64,000 bases of DNA from Sweltsa coloradensis. Taxonomy: Eukaryota; Arthropoda; Insecta; Plecoptera; Chloroperlidae. Position numbers and translations under genes: made by a program. Below are positions 1 through 10,467 of this stretch, in pieces. The stretch is from NCBI GenBank assembly GCA_024449915.1, contig JAMZAV010000024.1:806001-870000 (forward strand), written 5' to 3'. Position 1 is the first letter of the stretch; each line of letters begins with the position of its first letter. The notes under the pieces were generated by a model, which saw only the letters and a list, made by a program, of their open reading frames with translations, searched no databases and was not told the origin of the DNA.

Positions 1-1895
1 TGTGTGTTCAAATAATCTTTGTGTAGGCCTATTAACTTTAGCCTAAATTATGGAACTAAAAAATGTTTTCTATATATTTTCAATTTTGTTTTGTTTGTAT
101 GTAGGTACTGTAGTTTTAATTTAATCATAATTATGTCACAGTGTTTGGGTTCCATCCTAAAATGAGTATCTTTTGATTGGTAGGTGTTGATTGTGGTAAG
201 CTTATTCACATTTTTGTTAATATGTGTCTGCATCGTGTGTTACTATGCATATTCTCCAAACAATTGACATTTGTTATCACTGTCATTTCTGCGTGGGGAT
301 ATTTCATGACACTAAATTCAGTAGGCCTATTTATTAATTTTTTTTATTTATTTAACGTCTATCCTATTCATTTAAAAAACTGATTTACTTATGATCATAT
401 TACAATTATTTGTGATAAGTGCCAACTAGTGCAGGGCTGCCTCTGGCTGGCATGTGTGCAGATATATTAACTATTCTTAGCAGATTGTTTTAAATGAATC
501 AGATCATCAGGAAATTTTGCACTTTCAATGCTTTTGTTAGCCTACTTAGGCCTATTATTTGTATTTATTAATAACCTACCATTGTTCGGTTCTACAACCG
601 TATTGATACCATCATATTATTAAATGTACCAAAACTACTGGAACTATTTGTAATAACATTAATATGGTGATCTTAGCTATTACCTAAGAACCTAGAGACA
701 GCTCTAACCTCTAACCATGCCTCACAGTCTGGTTTGATGTGTAGTGATGCTGTTGCATTGAACTTGAAAGTATAATGGTTTTCTTGAGTAAATTGCTTCC
801 AATGTGCTACAGCTGCACACAGCAGTACCATTGTTGTGCTCAAAGTATGCTAGCTGCCCGTGTTTACCAATTTATCCTCGCATTATTGTACACACGATCT
901 ACAAGCATGAGCATACAAGGTAAGGTATGCCTATGTACAATTTTTTGTAGATGTATTTATTGAGTGAATAATTTGTTTATAATCTTATTGACACTGGGAT
1001 CATAGTCCTACAAACGTAATATATTATTTGGCTATTTGCTAGGGGTACTAAAGGTAGTGTTATTATAAAGTATTTTATTCCTGTAAATACTTAATATAAG
1101 GTTTACAAGAAGCGATAGATACAAATTAATAAACAATTTAGTGGATTGAGTGTGAAACTTGTAAACGATTTAACACAGGCCTTACATCAGTGGTTCAATC
1201 ACAACAACTTACATTTTTCCTATGAAAACCAATGGTCATATTTTTAAATTGATAACTATCAAAACAAATGAAGACAATAGCTAAGATAACCATGATATTG
1301 ACAATAAACAACCCTTTAAAGTTGATAAATCAATGCAATATAAAAACTATGTCCTGTTAAGTAAAGGAATTCACATTGGAGGGAAATAGTTACAAGCTAG
1401 GCTTATAGTTAAACAAGTAGTGTCAGTTACTATTATTAAAGCTGCCTCACAAAGTGTCTTTTCACCTAACATGGTTCCTTTACTAAAGGTCGAGATTGCA
1501 TGAAATGTATTTTATAAATTTTATCCCATGTATGTTCTACCAGTTTTGATAACATATTATAACAACCACCCGACTTTTCAATGTTTTTCTTTGGCTTGTT
1601 GTTAAAAAGTATAAAGACTGTTTATCAACTAAGCTATTTTAAGTAATTACTATGGACTCAATCTAGCTATAAGAGTAGAATTGTACATCACACTGGTTGT
1701 GGTAGGCCTAGTTTGCAGTTTGCTGCATATTGCAGTACTATTATTCTCATTTGGCGGTATAATTTCATCACATGTTTTAAGCTGGAGATGATGTCATTCA
1801 ACATTTGCAAGATTTTTTCCGAAAATGTGGTTAATACCACTTTTGATTTATTGGTGACTTGCTAAAACTAGTAGCTAATACTTGTATTGTGGCAG
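1..1895. other. noncoding DNA upstream of the first visible PIP4K2 exon
   Basis: AT-rich sequence without a convincing exon. The first visible PIP4K2 exon begins in the middle of a codon at 1896, so this stretch is most simply read as intron. The N-terminal third of the kinase was not found here and should lie to the left of the window. The only structured piece I see is a short LINE-tail fragment near 342-390. Confidence 0.6.
342..390 (-). repeat. LINE/SINE 3' tail fragment
   Basis: Read on the minus strand this contains ATAGGATAGACGTTAAATAA followed by further AAAT units. The same block, preceded by the same AACTGATTTAC-like sequence, occurs on the plus strand at about 32325-32406. Two dispersed copies ending in the same simple repeat are typical of 3' ends of non-LTR retrotransposons or SINEs. 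No coding part is preserved. Confidence 0.4.
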
Positions 1896-2034
1896 GTCTC
1901 AGCCTGTGCTGGTGGATTCTCCGGGCAAGAGTGGTGCCAAATTCTATCAATCCTATGATAGACTCTTCATTATCAAAACGCTAACCAGCGAGGAAGTGGA
2001 AAGAATGCATTCGTTCTTAAAGCATTACCATCCG
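1896..2034 (+). CDS. PIP4K2: PIP4K2 internal exon (first visible)
   Basis: The acceptor is TTGTGGCAG before 1896 and the donor is GTATGT after 2034. The exon starts with the last base of a split codon and then carries 46 whole codons. It encodes a segment with SGAKFYQSYDRLFIIKT and ends in LKHYHP. It lines up with the kinase core of type II PIP kinases, where the family has SGxRF, then a YDRRFVIKT-like strand, then ILKKYH. The lysine in IIKT lies where the family has its ATP-contacting lysine. The exon joins the next one at 2128 in phase 0. The family is about 400 residues long, so roughly the first 100 residues are missing from the window. Confidence 0.93.
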
Positions 2035-2127
2035 GTATGTAGCCCATGTCAACAGTGAGCTATAGTAACATGTAGTATTACAAGCTGGTGTTATGTTTGT
2101 CTGACTAAATGCTTTGTTTTGTTACAG

Positions 2128-2427
2128 TACATAGTCGAGCGCCATGGCAAGTCGTTGCTGCCACAGTACTTGGGGATGTATCGACTCACTGTAGACGGCG
2201 TGGAACATTATCTTGTAGCGATGAGGAACGTTTTCAGTAATCATCTTCAAACTCATCGCAAGTTCGATCTCAAGGGTTCTACAGTCGACCGAGAAGCATC
2301 TGACAAAGAAAAGGAAAAAGATCTGCCAACCCTCAAAGACAATGACTTTGTCAAGGAAGGAATGAAAGTCTATATCGGTGAAGATGCTAAGGAGAAGCTC
2401 ATTGAAACTTTAACTGCTGATGTTGAG
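2128..2427 (+). CDS. PIP4K2: PIP4K2 exon encoding the central kinase core
   Basis: The acceptor is TTTTGTTACAG and the donor is GTAAAT; the exon is exactly 100 codons, phase 0 at both ends. The product belongs to the phosphatidylinositol-5-phosphate 4-kinase type II family, which converts PI5P to PI(4,5)P2 in the cytosol, on endomembranes and in the nucleus. Hallmarks seen are [46 protein letters not shown] and LKDNDF. The DLKGS block and the REASDKEK block after it are highly conserved in type II enzymes. The gene runs through exons 1896, 2128, 3957 and 5555, about 302 codons in all. Only the organism-specific paralogue is uncertain, since vertebrates have three (A, B and C). The symbol is therefore the family name. 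Confidence 0.96.
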
Positions 2428-3956
2428 GTAAATTATTACTCTTACAGTGTTCTCCCCAGAGCCGGGGTTGCCCTCCTGGCAAAACTTCATTGCCGCCCGG
2501 CATAGCTTGACTTTTTTTAGTTGAGCCTACAATAAACAATAATGATTTTAACACAATGAAATTCTCCCAATCACGATAAAAAACTTGCAAGTTTAAAAAA
2601 ACACACTAAAAAATTTGTTTCCGTTTTTAGTTGGTTCATTCTTGTTTTGCATTTATCGTTTAACCCTGGAAAACGATCCATAGGGGTTCCGGGTTTTACT
2701 CCATAATGTCTGTGTAAAGCCTACATATATTTTGTATTTATTGTTAAGGCAAATAACAACATAACCCCATGGTAGCACAGGTTTTTGATTAGTATGTGAA
2801 AAAGGTGCTGCAAAATGACAAATTAGATTCAATTAAATACTTAAAACTTGAAAGTGCTAAATATTCCACTTTTACATACCTGTAGCAGCTATATTGCAGG
2901 TTCCATCCCTCCTTTCCACACTATATGCAGTCCATTTTCCTACAACTTTGACAGGTCTCCTGCTTGAGAGGTTGGCATGATGGATGAGAATGTTTAAATG
3001 CGGCAGCGACTTTATAGTTCTTCTTCTTTTCACATGCCCCCGATCTGCCTACTCGGCCATCATGTGTTGTCGTGTTATCCAATAGAGACAGGATTCCTTT
3101 AGTACATGCGTCAAGTTTATATTATGTACCATTTGGTCGCAATAAATTGTAAAGCAAAATACGTACAGGGTTCACGCAGCTCACGACTTTCAAATAAAAT
3201 TATGCTTAATACAATTCAAATTTTTAAGTAAACATCAAATTAAGAGTTTAAGACAGTTACAATTATTGTGTACATTACTATTTCTAATATCATCTGTTCT
3301 AATGGGTACAGATTGAAATCGAAGAAAACGTTTTTCAGAATTTTAAGCCTTTCTGAACGTAACTAACTTTTACTAGAATTAACAACCTCATTTCTGCCCT
3401 TCACTTGCTATGCCTATGACCAAGGGTTTGTCTTAACTCAATTCCTTAGTCAAACCTTATTTTAAGCCAATCAGTGGACAGATCGTCACTTGTAGTTGTA
3501 GCCAATGAGTAATGACAAGTGAGTTTAATACCGGTTGTGCAACAGTTCTTAATCAATAATCCCAGTACGTGCATCAAGTAGAGGTCATTTCAATTATTCA
3601 ATAGTGTAAATATTAGTGATATTTAAAGCATTCTAATGACCTGAACATATTTATGTGTAAGCAAAATAATCTGCTTTGCCCCCCAAAAGATGCCTATGAA
3701 AACCAATTCATATAGGCTAAGTAATTAGAAATGCACTTTAAAGCCACCCTTTCTGCATGTTTTATCTACAATTCAATGTGAATACCCTACCTACATACAA
3801 AAACAATTTTTTTACATTTTTTTCTCCCGTTTAATTCTCCAAGAAAATCATTTTAAATGTTTCATCATCCAGGGCAATTAATCGTTTAATTACCCCACCC
3901 ATAGCATAAAACCTAGAACGGTCAACGTGTAGGTGATTTGCGTTGCTGTGTTCTAG
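2428..3956 (+). other. PIP4K2 intron
   Basis: About 1.5 kb between two well-defined exons. Near its start, 2440-2500 is GC-rich and begins with CAGTGTTCTCCCC, which could be the end of a decayed DNA transposon, but I could not find a matching second end. Nothing else is recognisable. Confidence 0.7.
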
Positions 3957-4239
3957 TTCCTGACAAAGCTCCACCTGATGGACTACTCTCTGCTTCTGGG
4001 TGTCCACGACTGTGCCCGAGCGGAAGCCGAATACGACGAGGCGGAAGCGGCCGAGGCCGGGGTCGGAGACGGAGACTCGGAAGACTCGGAGAGCGGCTCG
4101 GGCCTCGATCAGAGGTGGGCAGGGGCGTCGGCCACGCCCCCAGACTCCCCGCACGGTCAGCTCATGAGGGACTCGAGCATTCAGTATGATATCGGCTTGA
4201 TCCCGGAGCTTGATATCTATGCAATCCCGAGCTTAGAAG
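3957..4239 (+). CDS. PIP4K2: PIP4K2 exon with MDYSLL motif and acidic insert
   Basis: The acceptor is GTGTTCTAG and the donor is GTAATT. Entry is in phase 0; the exon has 94 codons plus one base, and that G completes a glycine codon with the first two bases of exon 5555. The segment includes LMDYSLLLGVHD, matching the family's MDYSLLVGIHD, whose Asp is a catalytic residue in PIP kinases. After it comes a strongly acidic, Ser/Gly-rich stretch (EYDEAEAAEA, then SEDSESGSG). This sits where type II kinases have a variable acidic insert. Then come ATPPDSPHG (human enzymes have GTPPDSPG) and ELDIYAI (human DVYAMKS). The acidic part is much richer in G+C than its surroundings, which explains long antisense open frames here; those are not genes. 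Confidence 0.94.
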
Positions 4240-5554
4240 GTAATTATCTATATTTACCAATGCTAGGACTGTGCAAGTGCTACCCAAAATATCCCACCCT
4301 ACACTTTTTGCACACAACAACAACAACAACAACAACAAGAACGGAGGCCCACCACAGCCCGGCGAAGCGCTCTCACTGCGCCACAGAAAACGTTGCGGGC
4401 TATACCTACTCTATCTGAAGAAAGATTGCTTGTTACTTTAAAGTACTAATCCTACGGTAGCCCTGTCACATTAGATTTTAACTTTTGGAGAATTTGTTTC
4501 ACCAAATATTTGATGTACGTAAACAAAAATGTGGAATTTACCCAAAATTTTGTGCATAATATAATAGATAGATTGCTGATTCATTGCTCTTCCTGTGGGA
4601 TGCCTGGTTATGTTATGGTGGTAAGCCCTAGTGCTTAAGTTAAGAGGAAGGACTACCGCCAATACTAAAACCACGCGAAATAACCTTATTTAAGTAATAA
4701 CTCACATAATGCTACATATAAACAAAAAAGTGGATACTTAGTCCCATGTGGTGTAGTTAGAACTATAGGCCTATCTGGCATAAAACCCTTTTCAAATATT
4801 GTAACCAGTAATTATTTTAATCAAGGTTCAAAATAAATTAATGTATTCCGTAATTAAAAACACTTCTGATTTCAATATTTGAATAATATTTCATGCAGGG
4901 TCTAGTTCTAACGAAACTACGTGAGACCCAGAAGCTTTTCGATTTGCGTTACAAATTGAGAGATATTACTTAAATCAGATTATTTCTCGTGGTTTTAATA
5001 TTGGTGGTGATTCTTGCCCTCAAAGAGTCTTTACAAGAAAAACATACACTCGGCACGCTCGTAAGCACTCAAATTAAGATGTACAACGCTCTGGAGAAAA
5101 ATTGAAACTACATAGCAAATTCTAAAATGTACATGGCACAGATGCTTTTATGCAGAACAACATACAACAAACAGAATTGCTTTAGTAAATAAACCCTACT
5201 ATTCACCATTGTTAAGCGTAAAGACAATGCAACGGGAACATCTTCTTGTTCCTGTTGCGTTGACTTTATGCTTAACCATGGTGTATAGTAGGGTTTATTA
5301 CATAGGCCTACATCAATTATGTTTGTTGTATGTTGTTCTGCATAAAAATATCTGTTGTCATGTGCATTTCCGAATTCTCGTATGTAGTTTCAATTTTTCT
5401 CGAGAGCGTTGTACATCTTAATTTGAGTGCTCGCGAGTGGGCTGTGTACATGCCTGTCTCGTGAAGACAAACATGAAGAAACATTAAAGGCTGGTTTTAA
5501 ATAAAGTTTTCCCCTCTAAACATTATCAAAAGTCTGGGTTCTGTTTCTTTTCAG
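4240..5554 (+). other. last PIP4K2 intron
   Basis: About 1.3 kb between the exons at 3957 and 5555. It holds a CAA run at about 4316-4337 and a large foldback repeat described separately. No coding signal is seen. Confidence 0.75.
5046..5447. repeat. foldback (long inverted repeat) element
   Basis: Two arms of about 190 bases face each other around position 5243. The outer left arm reads GCACTCAAATTAAGATGTAC and its reverse complement occurs in the right arm near 5410-5430. The innermost arms read GGAACA and TGTTCC across a 6-base spacer. Intermediate blocks also pair, for example AATAAACCCTACTA with TAGTAGGGTTTATT. There is no open reading frame. It looks like a nonautonomous foldback transposon or MITE inside the last PIP4K2 intron. 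No clear target-site duplication was found. Confidence 0.8.
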
Positions 5555-5742
5555 GAGCTCCTTTACGTGAGATCTATTTCTTGGCTCTGATCGATGTCCT
5601 TACTCACTATGGTGTCCGCAAGCAAGCTGCCAAGGCTGCCAAGACTGTTAAGTATGGTGCCAATGTTGATGGTATCTCTACCTGTGATCCCGAGCAGTAT
5701 GGTAAGCGTTTCATTGAGTTCATGAGCAAAGCAATAGAATAG
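5555..5742 (+). CDS. PIP4K2: PIP4K2 terminal coding exon with stop
   Basis: The acceptor is TTTCTTTTCAG. The exon starts with two bases that complete a glycine codon and ends at TAG (5740-5742). It encodes the C-terminal lobe: [17 protein letters not shown], then [13 protein letters not shown], then [21 protein letters not shown] corresponds to the metal-binding Asp region. AAKTVKYGA is the activation loop, which in this kinase family sets substrate choice; the alanine-containing form is typical of type II (PI5P 4-kinase) and not type I enzymes. The C-terminus matches the family length, so the gene ends here. The conserved residues I could check are intact. Confidence 0.95.
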
Positions 5743-6581
5743 AACCAAACAATCATATCGACACTGCTCAGTTGTACTAAAACTAAAACCCTGTTCAAGC
5801 TTAGTGTGAGTATACTCATACTGAATTATTTAGTAAGCAAGGCAACTGAATTGCTACTAAGAACAATGATGGAAGAATTAGTGTAGAGAATTGCTTACTT
5901 AAGTATCACGTATCTTGGGTGATTGCTTTGTAAAATATACAATGAATATGCCAGTCGAGCTTTCCTAAATTTAAATACGTAATAAAAAATGAGTGAGGAT
6001 AAATTAAATTTGCTGTAAAAATGCAATCCCTAGTTTTTCTGTTGTACATAGTAGATGGTTGCCTGTTAAGAAAACAGATTGAGAAAGGCATTGTTATACA
6101 TACGATATAATTAGTGATAGATTCTTGGCATGGATAGTACATAGTAGTATTCTTAAGATATAGATTTATTTATTATTAGTTTGTGTTTGACTATCATTCA
6201 AATGTTGATAATTCTCAGTTATCTCAGTTATGGTTAATTTTATTTCCCACATCATAATTTTGCTATCACATTTTCTCCTTTACCCTTAGTTCTTTTTAGT
6301 TTGTAGGAATATTTCAAGAATTCGTTAAGAGGTAGCCTACAATGTAGGGGTAAGATTATTATTGAATCACCTACAACCCTCGACACATACTCGCATAGTG
6401 TAATAATATCCACTCGCAACGAGGTGGCGTCCCGTGGGTAAACCGGGGTCTGGGGTGAATTTTTTTTGGGGTTCTGTATTGTGTTTGGTGGTCTAAAACG
6501 TGATTTGAGGCAACATCTAATCATAAAAAACAATTAAAAGAAAGATTTGTTGCATCACCAACTCCTTACGTCGTAGGAGTT
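5743..6581. other. PIP4K2 3' UTR and intergenic DNA
   Basis: AT-rich, with short open frames of no coding character. The first part should be 3' UTR. Confidence 0.5.
5981..5986 (+). promoter_or_regulatory. possible poly(A) signal of PIP4K2
   Basis: AATAAA lies about 240 bases after the stop codon on the gene's strand and is the first canonical hexamer seen downstream. In AT-rich DNA this can arise by chance. Confidence 0.3.
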
Positions 6582-6866
6582 CTAAAGAGCCTGTTGTGAT
6601 TTCAACCTAGCAGCTGATGTTTGCCAGTCTGCGAAATGCTTGACGAGTTTCACGATTTCATTATTGTTTCTCAAACACTTATTATCAGGAGGTTGTTGCT
6701 TGGGATCTAGGGTTGTCTGTGGATTCTCATATTTCTCTCCAATCACGCCAGATGAAGTTGAAAACTTAATTAAGAATGGTTTCGTCATTCGAGTTGATTT
6801 TACGTCCAGGTTAGGCGTCTCTTTGTTACGTGCGTTGTTGGCAGCCTGTAACTTGACCTTGTCTTC
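6582..6866 (-). CDS. candidate terminal exon or decayed ORF, unrecognised
   Basis: A minus-strand frame of 94 codons is open from just after an in-frame TAA up to a stop at 6582-6584. The translated piece is charged and not low-complexity, with segments such as LKSQQAL at the end and KPFLIKFSTSSGVIGEKYEN in the middle, unusual in such AT-rich DNA. An acceptor-like CTAACTAAG precedes it, supplied by the adjacent TTAG repeat. I do not recognise the protein. It could be a last exon, part of a transposon ORF, or chance. Confidence 0.25.
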   Translation of the reverse strand, partial: EDKVKLQAANNARNKETPNLDVKSTRMTKPFLIKFSTSSGVIGEKYENPQTTLDPKQQPPDNKCLRNNNEIVKLVKHFADWQTSAARLKSQQAL

Positions 6867-6889
6867 TTAGTTAGTTAGTTAGTTAGTTA
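6867..6889. repeat. (TTAG)n microsatellite
   Basis: Five to six tandem TTAG units followed by TTAATG. Confidence 0.8.
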
Positions 6890-8942
6890 ATGTTGTTTTA
6901 GGGCACTCAACAGTAGAGTTATCAGTGCCCATGTCAAGTGTATTGGAATCTTCCAAATTTTCTTTTTCCATAATTGTGGATAACCACCATGTTTTCTTCT
7001 TTCCAATGGGAGGACCATAAGGGAAAACAAGGGGAGTTAATGGGAAAGAGTGAGGGTGTTCGATAGGATGGGTTAAACTGGGTGGGAACGGAGGAGTGCT
7101 CGTTGCAGAAAGGGCCGGCAAGTATGGAAACAAAAAAGTGAAAGAAGAAAATAAATATGAGTAAGGCTGTGTGAATGAAAAAAGGTGTGATAAAAAGTTG
7201 CGCGTAAGCTCTCTTTGCAACACGCACCCCAACCGGCCAGAGCTCGCCCTTAGTTTTGGGGAATACACTACTCCCCTACTCACAGGCCAAACCACGGGAA
7301 GGTAGTGAGTTGGACTTTGAAGGCCCTGTCTTCTTGATACTTCATTTTTGTCGAGTGGTTGGTAATCGGCTATGATCGGGGTGAAGATGCGCATCAGGTA
7401 ATGCACGGGTGAGTTTACCAAAAATACCGCATTGATTATGAAATTATATGGTGCATTTTAATGCTATTTCAGGGTCGTAAACACCCTTCACAAAACGCAG
7501 GCAAAGAGGTATCAACGATAATCAGAAGTCGTACTATTGATTTGGAGCGTACTCTGCTTAATAATTATCCGGAATCGTCTGTATTGCACATTGAAATGAA
7601 GTGATTAACATTTTATATACCCCCCCCCCCCCTCCCTTGGCGTTATTGTCCAGTAAGCCTACTCTAATCCTCGTTGGCTAGTTTTGTCACATTCTTCCTC
7701 TGTGATTCCGCAAAAAACTCGTTGACAAGAAATTCTATATATGAATGTTTCTAGGCCTAGAATTCTTCTAGTGGTCAAAAGAAAGCCAATCGTAATGAAA
7801 ATAAGCAAGGTGAAACGTAATTATGTGCTTTTGATGATAGGTGACAGTCGAATCAACGTAAATGGGTCCAAAAATATCTCTGCTTGACGTCAAAAGGCTT
7901 TAAAAACCGGGTAATTTGAGAGCTCCACACACCCCTATAAAAACGAACATGTAGCGGAAAAGAAGTGCGCTACAGTTTTCGGACAGTGCAAATGTAGCGT
8001 TGCTACTTCTGATGAAAAGCTTTGCTACTTTTTGGGGGCAAATAGCGTTAGCTTCAGCATGCTTCTTTTTAAAATAATGTAGCGACCCCAAGACTACCTA
8101 TTCATCATACTCATTTCTTGCTTTTGTACCTAAAGCAAAGTATTGTGGTGCTATGCCGCTAGACTACATCTGAACAATTTATCCCACCCAATTCACTGCA
8201 ATCGTACTCTTTGCACATGTTCTGTTTTAATCTCCTATCAGCTATCACTTCTAATATTTTTTGTTGATCACATTTAAATTTAATACTGCATTTGCTTTTA
8301 TGCAATGCAAGTACAGGCCAAGATCATAAAAAAACTGAATATTATTCGAGTCCGCTTCTTGCTTTTGAGTTTGACATTAAGTATTCAATTCAAATGTTAT
8401 GTCTAAAGGTCGATGTTTTCTTTTTATTAAATATATAAACTGGCTCTGCTAAATGCTGTCAATTGAAACTTTCAATGTGTTACACATTGGAAATCGCCCT
8501 CAATGTTTTCTAAACTTTTGGAGTAAAAGCAGAATGCACCGTATCGAATTCCACAATAAAAACTGGTGGTGTTGTCATGGAATTGGTAGTAAACTTGACA
8601 GCGTTGCTTTTTTTGCTTATACATACATCTCCAAAACCAACAAAGATGTCATGTTCTAGTTTACAGATTTATAGTATTTCCAAGACACTCCCCACAACTC
8701 ATGATACCATTTATAAATCCAATAGGACAAAATATGGGCCTACTAGAACATTGGCGTTAGAAACATTTAATTAATTGACTTAAATCATGCATGATAATAA
8801 GTATAGTAAGTTATTTTATCTAAATCAATTTAAGAATATCAATCTGGTCCAATGATGCTATTTTCTGGTACCCCAAATGTGACATTTGTAGTGGTTCATG
8901 AGCAGTTTATTGAATTAACATGTTGCAAACAGTATCCAATGA
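6890..8942. other. noncoding stretch
   Basis: Contains a 180-codon minus-strand open frame (6879-7421) that I judge non-coding (see rejected items) and a C homopolymer at about 7621-7633. No family resemblance is seen. Confidence 0.4.
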
Positions 8943-9057
8943 ATGAACCCCCAGCGCTCCGTCCCCTCCATCATGAGTGGTTGCATTGCGCAAGAGTGGA
9001 TGTATACAGCCTCGGCTGCTTCTCCGCCACCGCCAAGCGTGCGCAGTCTTGTGTGCC
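8943..9057 (+). CDS. candidate coding exon, unrecognised
   Basis: A GC-richer island carries an ATG at 8943, directly after an in-frame TGA, and a second ATG at 8973. It runs open to a GTGAGC donor at 9058. The encoded piece includes MSGCIAQEWMYTASAAS and then PPPPSVRSLVC, and exits in phase 1. Composition and codon use look like coding sequence, but I recognise no family. An internal-exon reading with an acceptor ending CCCCCAG (start 8955) is also possible. Confidence 0.3.
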
Positions 9058-9380
9058 GTGAGCTCTCTCTTTCTATATGGATATTGGATACATAATTAAA
9101 TTGTCTCCTAGAATTAAATTTACAGAGCTGAAATATGATATTGATTTAGGTCTTGGTGAGAATTCACATCTTATTTATTAATTTTTTATTTAATTCAGTG
9201 CCTGTGGCTTGGCCAAACTAAATTTGTGTCCCTTTTAAAAAACCCTTAGCCAATTGTCAGGAGCTCAGGAGCATGAACTTTTCATTGAACAGCAATAACG
9301 ATGGTTGTGTACTTAACTCAATTTAAAAGAAATTAAATTGTTGTTTCTTTCACTATTCCTTTTTTACAATATGTATTTAT

Positions 9381-10467
9381 TAGGGCTGTGCGAACGGGAG
9401 ATTTCAATTCGAGTCGAGTACGAGTTCGAGTTCAGTCAAATGTTCGGTTTTCGAGTTCAATTCGAGTTCATTTAAAAATTAATTTATAATGATGTTAGGG
9501 CCTATTTTTTTTTTATATATTTTTTTTAAATCGAGTTTATTTCCAAATTGAGAAAATGTGTTCTCCATTTCAGACTTTCTACTAGGCCTAGGTATCAAAC
9601 AAATTCTTCAGTTTTAAAGCCTAGGCCTATCTTCTGGGTTAAATATTTTTGGTTATGGAGACCTAGGGCCTAGCTAGGCCTACAACTAACCTTGGTTTTG
9701 AAGGGTGCCATAGGCTAGGTCTAGGCCTATTGTACAGGCCTAGGTCTAGTGCTGGGTGCATTTTGGTATGGCGATCTGAGTTTGTAAGCCTAGCTAGGGC
9801 CTAAGATCGGTAAAATATACTAGGCCTAGGCCTAATCTTAGCCAGAAGAAATCCTGGCCAGGCTACTAGGCCTAGCCTACCTGTTGTCACTGGTACTGTC
9901 ACGCCGTGTGTTGTTTGAATGTTTACCTGCATTGTGACAAGTGTTCCATCTCATGAATATTTCAAAATTGTATTTTATGCTAGGCCTATGCTCTAGAGAA
10001 GAAATTACGCCTAAGCTTAGCCTAGTCCGCCGCATATTTTTACAAATCATCTGTCTGCTCTGCTCTCTCCTCGTGAATCGTGTCCATTTTTGTTGTCAAC
10101 AACGTACATCTCGGACACAAAAGTGGTGATACACGGTAGACGTGAATGATTTCAAAACTGACAGCCAATCAACGCTCGCATGTGAGTTGTGACGTATGAC
10201 CAGCTCCAATTGGATCTCGCAAAGTTCAGCCGGCCAATCATAACGAGCTTCACCTCAGAAGGAGTTCGACTATCGTGTATCACGATCTTTGCCGCGTATG
10301 CTGCTATCTAACGGACGAAACACGTAACTTTTGACGGGTCGGTAAATGAAAATGCTGTTTTTACCGACGCTCGAATATTCGAGTTCAAAATAAATGAAAC
10401 TCGAATTTGTTCGAACTCGCCGTGAACTCGACTCGTACTCGAATATTCGAGTACTCGCACAGCCCTA
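9381..10467. mobile_element. hAT-like nonautonomous DNA transposon, 8-bp TSD
   Basis: Terminal inverted repeats begin TAGGGCTGTGCGA and end TCGCACAGCCCTA. Both ends continue into CGAGT-rich inverted subterminal sequence. The direct repeat GTATTTAT flanks the element at 9373-9380 and 10468-10475, an exact 8-bp target-site duplication as made by hAT transposases. No transposase frame is present. The interior is dominated by TAGGCCTA-type motifs. It shares its terminal sequence with the element at 13288. Confidence 0.9.

Noticed and set aside
3831..4154. Minus-strand 107-codon frame, and an overlapping plus frame at 3938
   Set aside because: Both are shadows of the GC-rich PIP4K2 exon at 3957-4239, whose splice sites and homology fix the real frame.
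6879..7421. 180-codon minus-strand open frame, the longest outside the retrotransposon and the NKAIN tail
   Set aside because: The translation is Phe/Pro/Ser/Thr-rich low-complexity sequence without domain features, splice context or start context, and it ends in the TTAG repeat.
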